Under the pieces are notes generated by a model. That model was not told the origin of the DNA and did not search any database. It saw nothing but the letters and a program-made list of their open reading frames with translations. 64,000 nt of DNA from Vibrio sp. qd031. Lineage in GTDB: Bacteria > Pseudomonadota > Gammaproteobacteria > Enterobacterales > Vibrionaceae. A program made the position numbers and the translations under genes. Shown piece by piece: positions 10,230-18,725 of this stretch (position 1 is its first letter; every line of letters begins with the position of its first letter). Location of the stretch: assembly GCF_002100145.1 (NCBI RefSeq), contig NZ_JXQD01000018.1, positions 372,001-436,000 on the forward strand. Direction: 5' to 3'.

Positions 10230-11459
10230 GTGAAAAAACCACAAACTATTCTTGGAGAAAAGGGAATGCTTTTCTTCCTGGTCATCATTAGTGCCTTCCC
10301 ACCATTGACCACAGACCTTTATCTTCCAGCACTTCCACAAATGGTAGACATCTTTGACACCAGCCAAACCATGGTTAATTTGACCTTGAGTGTTTACTTT
10401 GTCACCTATGCTATCGGTCTACTCTTTTGGGGACCTTTAAGTGAGAAATACGGTCGCAAACCTATTTTACTTACCGGGATTGGGTTATACGTTCTCGCCA
10501 GTGTCATGTGTGCAATGGCAGGCAGTATTGAAGCTCTCATTGGGGCTCGACTGTTTCAAGCGTTTGGGGGCAGTGCTGTGACCATCGTTGCTACCGCCAT
10601 TGTTAAAGATCTCTACGATGGTCGAGAGCGCGAAAAAATCATGGGCACCATCATGTCGTTGGTGATTATTGCCCCAATGGTCGCGCCAGTGATTGGCGCA
10701 CTGTTATTAAAATTCGCGTCTTGGCAGATGATGTTTGTGGCTTTAGCCATATTTGGTGTGGTGGCTGGGTTCATAGCCATGAGCTATCAAGAAACCATAG
10801 AGACTCGTTATACCGGCTCGGTCGCCCGTTCGTGGACTCGATTGGGCGTGGTACTAAAAAACCCTAACTTTGTTGCTCTGCTGTGTGTATTTTCCATCAC
10901 TCCAATTGCTCTGATGGGCTTTTTGGCCGCGGGTTCGTACATCTATATTGATGAGTTTGGATTAACCGAACAGCAATTCAGCTACGCGTTTGCGTTTAAT
11001 GCAATGTTTGCTTCACTAGGCCCGCGTATTTACATGAAAATATCGCGCACTGTTCCCATCTCTAGCATTATTACCGGTTGCTATGTATTGCTGGCAGTCT
11101 GTGGTGCGACCACCCTTACCATTGGTCATCTTTCCCCGTGGCTCTTCGCATTCATTGCCGCACCGGCTACGTTGGTTATCATTACTACACGTATACCCGG
11201 TACAAATCTGATGCTGGATCAGCAAAGCACCGATACCGGATCGGCAGTGGCACTGATTCAGTTCTTTAGCATGATGTGTGGCTCTGCAGGGATGATATTA
11301 GTATCGCTAAGACCTGAAGCACTCATCGACAATTTAGGATTTATCCAATTAACAATTGGTCTGATTGGCTTGGGAGGCTGGTCGATGCTTCGCAACAAAT
11401 CGTTTGTGGTGAGTAACTTACCGGATCGAGCAGCGCCCGTCGAGCACTCGGCCTCATAA
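10230..11459 (+). CDS. MFS multidrug efflux transporter, Bcr/CflA type
   Basis: Inner-membrane proton-coupled drug exporter, 409 residues, about 12 helices. Signature features are PPLTTDLYLPALPQM at the first helix, the loop 2-3 motif WGPLSEKYGRKPILL (motif A) and the helix 5 antiporter region IAPMVAPVIGALL. I place the start at GTG 10230, which has AGGA eight bases upstream and gives VKKPQTILGEKGM; an ATG at 10266 behind a purine-rich stretch is an alternative. Bcr/CflA pumps export bicyclomycin, chloramphenicol or similar compounds. The substrate here is not known. Confidence 0.88.
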   Translation: MKKPQTILGEKGMLFFLVIISAFPPLTTDLYLPALPQMVDIFDTSQTMVNLTLSVYFVTYAIGLLFWGPLSEKYGRKPILLTGIGLYVLASVMCAMAGSIEALIGARLFQAFGGSAVTIVATAIVKDLYDGREREKIMGTIMSLVIIAPMVAPVIGALLLKFASWQMMFVALAIFGVVAGFIAMSYQETIETRYTGSVARSWTRLGVVLKNPNFVALLCVFSITPIALMGFLAAGSYIYIDEFGLTEQQFSYAFAFNAMFASLGPRIYMKISRTVPISSIITGCYVLLAVCGATTLTIGHLSPWLFAFIAAPATLVIITTRIPGTNLMLDQQSTDTGSAVALIQFFSMMCGSAGMILVSLRPEALIDNLGFIQLTIGLIGLGGWSMLRNKSFVVSNLPDRAAPVEHSAS

Positions 11460-11487
11460 GATACTGTTAACCTCTAATGCAATAACT

Positions 11488-11516
11488 GCTAGAGTTAAGC
11501 CAAGCTTAACTCTAGC
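11488..11516. terminator. Perfect 13-bp hairpin between convergent genes
   Basis: GCTAGAGTTAAGC / GCTTAACTCTAGC with a 3-base CAA loop, between the MFS pump and the convergent ABM gene. There is no strong T-run on either side, so it is a likely bidirectional but non-classical terminator. Confidence 0.55.
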
Positions 11517-11528
11517 AAAATTAGCGTG

Positions 11529-11819
11529 TTACCCGATGTGAGTCATCTCATTCACGACAAAGGATTCGACTGCACCTTCTGTGGCCGCTAAATAATCGGC
11601 AATGTGGGGTGTTCCCATATGAGCTTGCCAAAGATCTCGCGACGCCCAGTTTTCAAAAAATAGAAAGTGGGCCGGGTTTTCGTTGTCTTGGTGCAGATCG
11701 TAGTTGATGCACCCTTCTTCGGCACGGGTAGCATCGATCAATTTAGTCAATTCGGATTTCACTCGTTCCACTGCGCCTTCTTTAGCCTTGATGTTGGCGA
11801 CAATAGTCAATGTAGTCAT
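11529..11819 (-). CDS. ABM-domain (antibiotic biosynthesis monooxygenase-like) protein
   Basis: 96-residue single-domain protein of the dimeric alpha+beta barrel superfamily (ABM/YgiN-like): MTTLTIVANIKAKEGAVERV, EEGCINYDLHQDNENP, FLFFENWASRDLW and HMGTPHI. Members act as quinol or small-aromatic oxidases, or as stress-induced accessory proteins. The domain is clear but no substrate can be assigned. AAGGA lies before the ATG. It is convergent with the pump and unlinked to other redox genes. Confidence 0.85.
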   Translation of the reverse strand: MTTLTIVANIKAKEGAVERVKSELTKLIDATRAEEGCINYDLHQDNENPAHFLFFENWASRDLWQAHMGTPHIADYLAATEGAVESFVVNEMTHIG

Positions 11820-11983
11820 GCTGTATTCCTTCTTTTAATTGTGCCTAAGAATTGGCAACCTGTAGAGTATTACACCATTCGGTAGTCCAATAGGCATTAC
11901 TGCACACTTTTGACATCGGACTTGCCTTGTGACCAAACAGTACGATATTCTCATTTAAGTGTGATTGACGTAACGAGGTAAGG

Positions 11984-12652
11984 ATGCCCACCGCTAACCC
12001 GCAAACGCTTGAGCAGCTCTACAAGTATCTACAAATTGGGATGAATCTCACCTTGACGTTTGAGTTTGGTGAAGGAAGTAAGTTTAACTACCCCGCAACG
12101 TTCGTAGGACGTAAAGACAGTGGCTACCTGATTATCGATGTGCCTCAACGCATGCTTAGCGAACAGCCTCTTCGCCGCTTAGAAAATGCCGATGTCGTCG
12201 TCAGAGGGGTATCCAATACTGAGCTAGGCCACGTGATAGCATTTAAGACCAGTATCTTGATGGTTTTGAATAGACCTAGCCCTATCATATTTACCCGTCT
12301 ACCCTTTAATTTTGCCAGTAAAGCGGTTCGTGAACATGAACGCTATAAGATGGAACTACCTTGCACACTCGATCATCAAAATAATCTCTACGAAGCCACA
12401 CTGGCTGATTTCTCCATATCTGGATGTGGCGTAAAAACCCTTATAGAACCAGACTTTAACCAAGGTGACCGAATTTTTATACAGTCTGAGTTTAGCCACT
12501 ATATTGATGACAACAACATATGCTCCGTCGCCAAAATCACCAAACAGGCGCAAGGTTGGTTTATTGGCGTTCGTTTTGAGACGCCGCTTGAGCTGACCAA
12601 TCAGCTAAAAAGCCAATTGCTTGAGTCGTCATTTGAAAGCGGAATGTTATAG
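11984..12652 (+). CDS. Two-domain PilZ protein, predicted c-di-GMP receptor
   Basis: 222 residues with an N-terminal YcgR-N/PilZN-type beta domain (about 10-105) and a C-terminal PilZ domain (about 113-215). Both c-di-GMP ligand motifs are intact: RxxxR as REHER at residues 116-120 and DxSxxG as DFSISG at 142-147. This resembles Vibrio PlzD (VCA0042-like) receptors that tune motility or biofilm behaviour. GAGGTAAGG precedes the ATG. No flagellar gene is adjacent, so the output is unknown. Confidence 0.88.
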   Translation: MPTANPQTLEQLYKYLQIGMNLTLTFEFGEGSKFNYPATFVGRKDSGYLIIDVPQRMLSEQPLRRLENADVVVRGVSNTELGHVIAFKTSILMVLNRPSPIIFTRLPFNFASKAVREHERYKMELPCTLDHQNNLYEATLADFSISGCGVKTLIEPDFNQGDRIFIQSEFSHYIDDNNICSVAKITKQAQGWFIGVRFETPLELTNQLKSQLLESSFESGML

Positions 12653-12731
12653 CACTGGAAACTCATCATAAGTAAGCCATACTGAAACATCGCTACTAAA
12701 GTACGCGTAAACAACCACTTTGAGGACTACA

Positions 12732-13634
12732 ATGACGTCAATGAATTCAAGGTGGCGATGGCTCGAAACGCTATGTTTATCTCAGCTCTTAGCGATCATT
12801 GCGTTTGCGACCTCTTTCCCCACATGGGCAAACTCAGGGCTCAATCAAGACCTCCATGTGCAGCACTACCCAGATATCATGCTGCCTACACCAAAAGATT
12901 CTATCAACCTGGTCAGTTTGAATTTGGCTCATGGGCGCAAGACTAATGTGAGCCAAATCCTTACTTCTAAAGACCAAATAGAAAAAAACTTAGCACGGGT
13001 TAGTCAATTTTTAATAGAGGTTGACGCCGACATCGTGGCGTTACAAGAAGCGGATTTACCGTCTTGGTGGAGTGGTGATTTTGACCATGTTAGTTACATT
13101 GCGCACCGCTCTGGTCACTATCAATCTGCTCACACCTCTCACGTCAAAAGTTGGTTCGGGCAATATGGCACGGCGGTATTGTCAAAACATGAAATCTACT
13201 ACGCGGAAGGTGTGACATTCTCACCATCATTTCCGACAACGCGAAAAGGGTTCACACTGATTGAAGTAAAATGGGAAACAACCGATGGACCGGTAATGCT
13301 TGATGTTGTCTCTTTGCATATGGACTTTCTTCGTGAGGCAGTCAGAAAGCAGCAGCTGCAAGAGTTGACTAACGTGTTGATCGATCGCGGAAATCCTCTC
13401 GCTATTATGGGGGATTTCAACAGTGCCGATATTGCGAAAAGATTGGTGTCATCACGTATCGATCACCACCTGCATACTTATCAAGCGGATATCGATACCC
13501 TAAACACCTACAATGAGAAGAGGCTAGACTGGATCATTCTGTCCGACGATTTGGTATTCAATCAGTTTACCGTGAGCCCTTTTGTCATGTCGGATCATAA
13601 AGCGATCATCGCCAATATTAGCCTTGCACCCTAA
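12732..13634 (+). CDS. Exported endonuclease/exonuclease/phosphatase (EEP) family hydrolase
   Basis: 300 residues. The ATG at 12732 follows TTGAGGA and begins a signal-like N-terminus with a hydrophobic stretch ending SFPTWANS, so the protein is probably exported. The EEP metal-catalysis motifs are all present in order: SLNLAHG, VALQEAD (metal Glu), SLHMDF (His), IMGDFNS (Asp/Asn) and MSDHKAI (catalytic Asp-His). The family includes DNases, sphingomyelinases and phosphoesterases. An extracytoplasmic phosphodiesterase is as far as the sequence goes. Confidence 0.85.
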   Translation: MTSMNSRWRWLETLCLSQLLAIIAFATSFPTWANSGLNQDLHVQHYPDIMLPTPKDSINLVSLNLAHGRKTNVSQILTSKDQIEKNLARVSQFLIEVDADIVALQEADLPSWWSGDFDHVSYIAHRSGHYQSAHTSHVKSWFGQYGTAVLSKHEIYYAEGVTFSPSFPTTRKGFTLIEVKWETTDGPVMLDVVSLHMDFLREAVRKQQLQELTNVLIDRGNPLAIMGDFNSADIAKRLVSSRIDHHLHTYQADIDTLNTYNEKRLDWIILSDDLVFNQFTVSPFVMSDHKAIIANISLAP

Positions 13635-13674
13635 TGGGTTTAACACTGGCGAATACCCGCTTACTTTGACGCGA

Positions 13675-14514
13675 TCACCGCTCCATTAATAAATACTTAG
13701 CATGAAATTTTAAGTGCTGATCAATAAAGCTAGAAATAAAGTAGTAGCTATGATCGTACCCATGCTGCATGTGCACAGTGACATCAGAATCCCACTCGTT
13801 CGCCGCTTTTATCAACCGTTCGGGACTCAGTTGCTCTGCCAAAAAATTATCTGCATCCCCTTGGTCAACCAAAATAGGTAGCTCAGACTTAGCCCTTTTG
13901 AGAAGCTCACAACTGTCATACTCTCGCCATAACTCCAGATTCTCGCCTAAGTAAGCCGAGAACGCCTTTTTACCCCAAGGTACATTCATTGGATTGCAGA
14001 TTGGGCTAAACGCCGATATTGAGCGATACCGATGGGGATTCTTTAGGCCAATCGTAATTGCACCGTGCCCGCCCATACTGTGGCCAGAAATGGATTTTTT
14101 ACTCGATACTGGAAAGTGCTCTTCGATCAGCTGCGGCAGTTCTTGAGTAATGTAGTCGTACATCTGGTAGTGCTGAGACCACGGCTCTTGTGTTGCGTTA
14201 ACGTAGAACCCTGCCCCTTGTCCTAAATCGTAGCTGTCATCGTCCGCAACTTCATCACCACGAGGGCTGGTATCGGGCGCTACTATCGCAATGCCCAGCT
14301 TTGCGGCCATTTTAAAGGCACCGGCTTTTTGCATAAAGTTTTCGTCAGTACAGGTTAAACCGGATAGCCAGTAGAGCACTGGAACTGGCTTAGCGGTCGT
14401 CGCCCCTATAGGCAAGAAGAGCGCGAAGCGCATTTCGCACCCCAACACTTCTGAGTCATGGGTGTACTGTCTATGCCAACCGTCACACACTCGATTTTGA
14501 CTTACATTCTTCAT
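13675..14514 (-). CDS. fghA: S-formylglutathione hydrolase
   Basis: Hydrolyses S-formylglutathione to formate and glutathione, the second step of formaldehyde detoxification. It is 279 residues, normal for the family. The alpha/beta-hydrolase triad is visible: GHSMGG at 144-149 (Ser146), DQGDADNF (Asp222) and GYDHSYYF (His255). Conserved WLSGLTCTDENF and SPRGDEV blocks confirm the FghA/esterase D family. It lies 62 bases after the class III alcohol dehydrogenase on the same strand, so both are probably one operon. Confidence 0.95.
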   Translation of the reverse strand: MKNVSQNRVCDGWHRQYTHDSEVLGCEMRFALFLPIGATTAKPVPVLYWLSGLTCTDENFMQKAGAFKMAAKLGIAIVAPDTSPRGDEVADDDSYDLGQGAGFYVNATQEPWSQHYQMYDYITQELPQLIEEHFPVSSKKSISGHSMGGHGAITIGLKNPHRYRSISAFSPICNPMNVPWGKKAFSAYLGENLELWREYDSCELLKRAKSELPILVDQGDADNFLAEQLSPERLIKAANEWDSDVTVHMQHGYDHSYYFISSFIDQHLKFHAKYLLMER

Positions 14515-14535
14515 TTTTTTACATCCATAAGCTTT

Positions 14536-14561
14536 GAGATTACCGGTGAACCGGTAATCTC
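14536..14561 (-). other. Stem-loop between frmA and fghA
   Basis: Perfect 11-bp stem GAGATTACCGG / CCGGTAATCTC with a 4-base loop and no T-run, ending 22 bases before the fghA start. It may stabilise or process the frmA-fghA mRNA, or affect fghA translation. That is inference. Confidence 0.5.
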
Positions 14562-14576
14562 TGACTGAATCTGTCC

Positions 14577-15794
<1,218 letters not shown>

Positions 15795-15803
15795 CTATTT
15801 TAC

Positions 15804-15835
15804 AAATCATTATTACAAATACGTAATAATGATTT
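15804..15835. promoter_or_regulatory. LysR-type operator between frmA and its regulator
   Basis: Perfect 13-bp inverted repeat AAATCATTATTAC / GTAATAATGATTT with a 6-base spacer. It contains the T-N11-A core of LysR-type operators (ATTAC-N6-GTAAT). A second dyad CTATAGCTATAG follows at 15839-15850. It lies between the divergent starts of frmA (15725) and lysR (15870), where autoregulated LysR operators normally sit. Confidence 0.7.
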
Positions 15836-15869
15836 ATTCTATAGCTATAGATAATACGGAATAGATATA

Positions 15870-16775
15870 ATGAGTCATTGGGAAGGAGTGACAGAATTTG
15901 TCGCGGTAGCAGAATCCACCAGCTTTACGACTGCGGCTCGTAAGTTGTCGACATCCGTTGCTCAAGTAAGCCGCAGAGTCGCCCAACTCGAGCAACGATT
16001 AGCGGTTAAACTGCTCCACCGCACCACGAGAAAAGTGACTCTGACTGAGGCCGGACAACTCTACTTCGATACTTGTAAACAATTGGTCGAAGGTTTAGAT
16101 CACGCCGAAAGGCTAGTCACTCAAATGCAAGCCTCGCCAAAAGGTCTAATAAAAGTCACCGCCCCAGTGACCTATGGAGAAACCCATATCGCCCCACTCA
16201 TGAATCAGTTCTTAAATGATTACCCAGCGGTTGAGTTAGAACTTCTTTTAACCAACCAAAAATTGGATTTGATTGAAGATAGCATTGATGTGGCAATTCG
16301 CCTTGGTCGACTTGCGGACTCCACCTTAAGAGCAAAGCGTCTCGCAGATCGCCAACTGTATGTCTGCGCAAGCCCAGCCTACATTGAAAAGCATGGCTGC
16401 CCTCACGCATTATCTGACCTCACACAACATCAATGCTTAATCGGATCCAACGATTACTGGCGCTTCCATGAAAAAAATACCCCTAAAACGCTTAAAGTTA
16501 ACGGGCGAATCAAATGCAACAGTGGTGTTGCTCTTCGCGGTGCTGCTATGAGTGGACTAGGGTTGGTTCAGCTACCCGATTATTATGTTGAACATGATTT
16601 GGAGTCGGGATCGCTTGTCGAAGTATTGAGGGATTTTAGAGATAAAAAAGAGGGGGTATGGGCGCTGTATCCAGAAAATCGTCATCTTTCTCCAAAAGTA
16701 CGCTCCTTGATCGATTTTTTAGCCGAACACTTAGGTGATTCTGAACTAGAAAACACAACATCTCTATCAGAGTAA
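15870..16775 (+). CDS. LysR-family regulator of the formaldehyde operon (predicted)
   Basis: 301 residues. N-terminal winged helix (FVAVAESTSFTTAARKLSTS, SRRVAQLEQRLAVKLLHRTT) and a C-terminal substrate-binding-like domain from about residue 90. The divergent position and shared inverted repeat at 15804-15835 suggest it controls frmA-fghA and itself, probably in response to formaldehyde or an adduct. The target is inferred from position. The start has a weak ribosome site but the HTH begins at the expected distance. Confidence 0.9.
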   Translation: MSHWEGVTEFVAVAESTSFTTAARKLSTSVAQVSRRVAQLEQRLAVKLLHRTTRKVTLTEAGQLYFDTCKQLVEGLDHAERLVTQMQASPKGLIKVTAPVTYGETHIAPLMNQFLNDYPAVELELLLTNQKLDLIEDSIDVAIRLGRLADSTLRAKRLADRQLYVCASPAYIEKHGCPHALSDLTQHQCLIGSNDYWRFHEKNTPKTLKVNGRIKCNSGVALRGAAMSGLGLVQLPDYYVEHDLESGSLVEVLRDFRDKKEGVWALYPENRHLSPKVRSLIDFLAEHLGDSELENTTSLSE

Positions 16776-16896
16776 TAAGCAGAGCTAATAACCTTGATAG
16801 TAAATAGTCATTTCATTTATTGTCTAATTGCGGGTCTAATAGCCAGCGTTGCCAAAAACTGCACCATGCTGTTATTGATTGAAAGGTTGAACAAAA

Positions 16897-17412
16897 ATGA
16901 AATGTACGCGCTTACTGGTTCTTTTAATGAGTCTCACCTCTACGCAACTCTTCGCCAATACCATTCACTTCTCACCTGAAGTTAAAACTGGACCTTACAT
17001 CGGGTCGGGATTTTCTGGATACGGTATACAACTGGGGTTACGTGACGTTTACAATATGGAGTCAATTTATCTTTCATACACCGATACTCAAGCACAATTT
17101 CTTTTGATCGATGAAGACCAAATCACCACTTACAGGATTGGTGCGCAAATGAATATACCGCGCAATCCCTATACTTCATTTCAAGTAGAAGTAGGCTACG
17201 CCACTTATAATGGTACGAGAAATTATTGGGGTTCTGACAACCCTACGCTTGAACAGAGCGGACTCAGCACTTCCATCGCCGGAGTCGTAGCACTCAACGA
17301 TAATTTTGCCCTTAAACTGGGTATGGATCTTAATTTTCTAGACAAAAAGTCGACCTACTTGTCCTATTCAGTCGCCCCTACCTATTCAACGGGCTTGATC
17401 CTGTCATTTTAA
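16897..17412 (+). CDS. Small predicted outer-membrane beta-barrel protein
   Basis: 171 residues with a signal peptide (MKCTRLLVLLMSLTSTQLFA, cleavage after FAN-like site). The mature part has alternating amphipathic strands, many Tyr/Gly and a terminal phenylalanine (STGLILSF), which is typical of 8-stranded outer-membrane barrels. I cannot name the family. It stands alone after lysR and ends at a terminator at 17451. Confidence 0.7.
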   Translation: MKCTRLLVLLMSLTSTQLFANTIHFSPEVKTGPYIGSGFSGYGIQLGLRDVYNMESIYLSYTDTQAQFLLIDEDQITTYRIGAQMNIPRNPYTSFQVEVGYATYNGTRNYWGSDNPTLEQSGLSTSIAGVVALNDNFALKLGMDLNFLDKKSTYLSYSVAPTYSTGLILSF

Positions 17413-17450
17413 GGGTTACCAACAACATAGCGTTGTACAGAACTGAAAAA

Positions 17451-17481
17451 AAGGCCTAGGCATCTTAGATGCGTAGGCCTT
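17451..17481. terminator. Bidirectional terminator
   Basis: 13 base pairs (AAGGCCTA and GCATC, with one mismatch) closed by a TTA loop. It is preceded by an A-run and followed by a T-rich stretch, between the convergent barrel protein and oxidoreductase genes. Confidence 0.8.
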
Positions 17482-17508
17482 CTTGTTATTTAATTGTGGT
17501 CAAAGCGA

Positions 17509-18438
17509 TTAGTTGACTTCAACCACTATTTTGCCTCGAGTGCGACCAGATTGGCTTTGCAAGTGTGCCTCTGCAATGGTCTCTAGGGTAAAACGATGTT
17601 CAATAATTGGGCGCAGTTTATCTTCGTCGACAAGAATATTTAACTCTTCCAGAATACGACGGCTTGGCTCAATAAACACAAACGCTGAACGGGCATTATT
17701 GGCTTTCGCAACAGACTCATCCGGCTGATCCACAACCGACACCAAAATTCCGTTGTCTTTTAGCAGTGCCCAAGAGTTTTGTTGAATTTCCCCACCCATG
17801 GTATCCAGGACGATATCCACCGCATCAATCTGCTCGGCAAGTGGCGCTTTTGAATAATCGACCGCCTGATCCGCGCCAAGCTCTTTAAGCAATGCTTGAT
17901 TGCTTGCTGATGCCGTAGCAACAACGACCGCACCTTTAGCTTTAGCAATTTGAATGGCTAAGTGCCCAACGCCACCAGCGCCTGCATGCACCAGTACACG
18001 TTGCCCAGGCTGCACGTCGGCGACGTCTACCAAGCACTGCCATGCTGTAATTCCTGCTAGCGGCAGTGCAGCTGCTTGAGAAAAGTCGAGTTTTGGTGAT
18101 TTTAGAGCGACTTCTTCTGCTTTTACCGCAATAAACTCTGCGTAGCTTCCGTCACGATGAATCGCAGGGCGGCTAAACACTTCGTCGCCCACTTTGATAT
18201 CCGTTACATCAGCACCCACTTCAGTCACAATGCCGGCAACGTCCAAGCCAAGCGTCACCGGTAATTCATAAGGTACGAACGCTTGCAGATACCCTTCACG
18301 GACTTTCCAATCGACTGGGTTTATTGATGCGGCGTTTACCTGAATCAAAACATCATCATCGTTGATGGTTGGTTTATCTATTGTGTCCAATTTTAGGGTG
18401 TCTACACCGCCATATTGGTGAATTCTAACTGCGCGCAT
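17509..18438 (-). CDS. NADP-dependent quinone oxidoreductase-like (MDR) protein
   Basis: 309-residue medium-chain dehydrogenase/reductase of the zinc-free quinone oxidoreductase type. GroES-like N-terminal half (VNAASINPVDWKVREGY, LGLDVAGIV), then the Rossmann domain with the AGAGGVGHLAIQIAK dinucleotide motif at about 150. It has no zinc cysteine cluster. Members reduce quinones or reactive carbonyls with NADPH. AAGGAA precedes the ATG. Its upstream DNA carries the same palindrome core as the ohrR-ohr intergenic region (18531-18544), suggesting induction by organic peroxides. Confidence 0.85.
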   Translation of the reverse strand: MRAVRIHQYGGVDTLKLDTIDKPTINDDDVLIQVNAASINPVDWKVREGYLQAFVPYELPVTLGLDVAGIVTEVGADVTDIKVGDEVFSRPAIHRDGSYAEFIAVKAEEVALKSPKLDFSQAAALPLAGITAWQCLVDVADVQPGQRVLVHAGAGGVGHLAIQIAKAKGAVVVATASASNQALLKELGADQAVDYSKAPLAEQIDAVDIVLDTMGGEIQQNSWALLKDNGILVSVVDQPDESVAKANNARSAFVFIEPSRRILEELNILVDEDKLRPIIEHRFTLETIAEAHLQSQSGRTRGKIVVEVN

Positions 18439-18530
18439 AAAACTTTCCTTATTGAGTAAACGGTTTATTTGGTTCGGTATTAATCAACCTTAGGTGTCAC
18501 CTTAACTCAAAATTAAATTGCATGCAAACC

Positions 18531-18544
18531 AATTGTGCACAATT
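18531..18544. promoter_or_regulatory. OhrR-type palindrome upstream of the oxidoreductase
   Basis: 14-bp perfect palindrome AATTGTGCACAATT, 93 bases before the oxidoreductase ATG. Its central 12 bases (ATTGTGCACAAT) are identical to the centre of the 18-bp palindrome in the ohrR/ohr promoter at 59882-59899. Confidence 0.6.
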
Positions 18545-18632
18545 TAATTTTAAGTTTAATTAAACATGAACCTGTCGGGATTAGTAGGTTGGTTTGCTCT
18601 AGCGTCAACCAGCCAATGATTCAGACAAAAAA

Positions 18633-18661
18633 AAGGGCTAAACGGAAACCATCTAGCCCTT
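18633..18661 (-). terminator. Terminator of the beta-mannosidase gene
   Basis: Stem AAGGGCTA / TAGCCCTT with a run of T's on the minus strand, downstream of the GH2 gene. A second small hairpin (AGGCC/GGCCT) lies at 18666-18684. Confidence 0.8.
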
Positions 18662-18725
18662 AACTAGGCCAAGCTTAATGGCCTAACCCTACACAATGTT
18701 TCACACTTCTAGCTATCTATAATGC

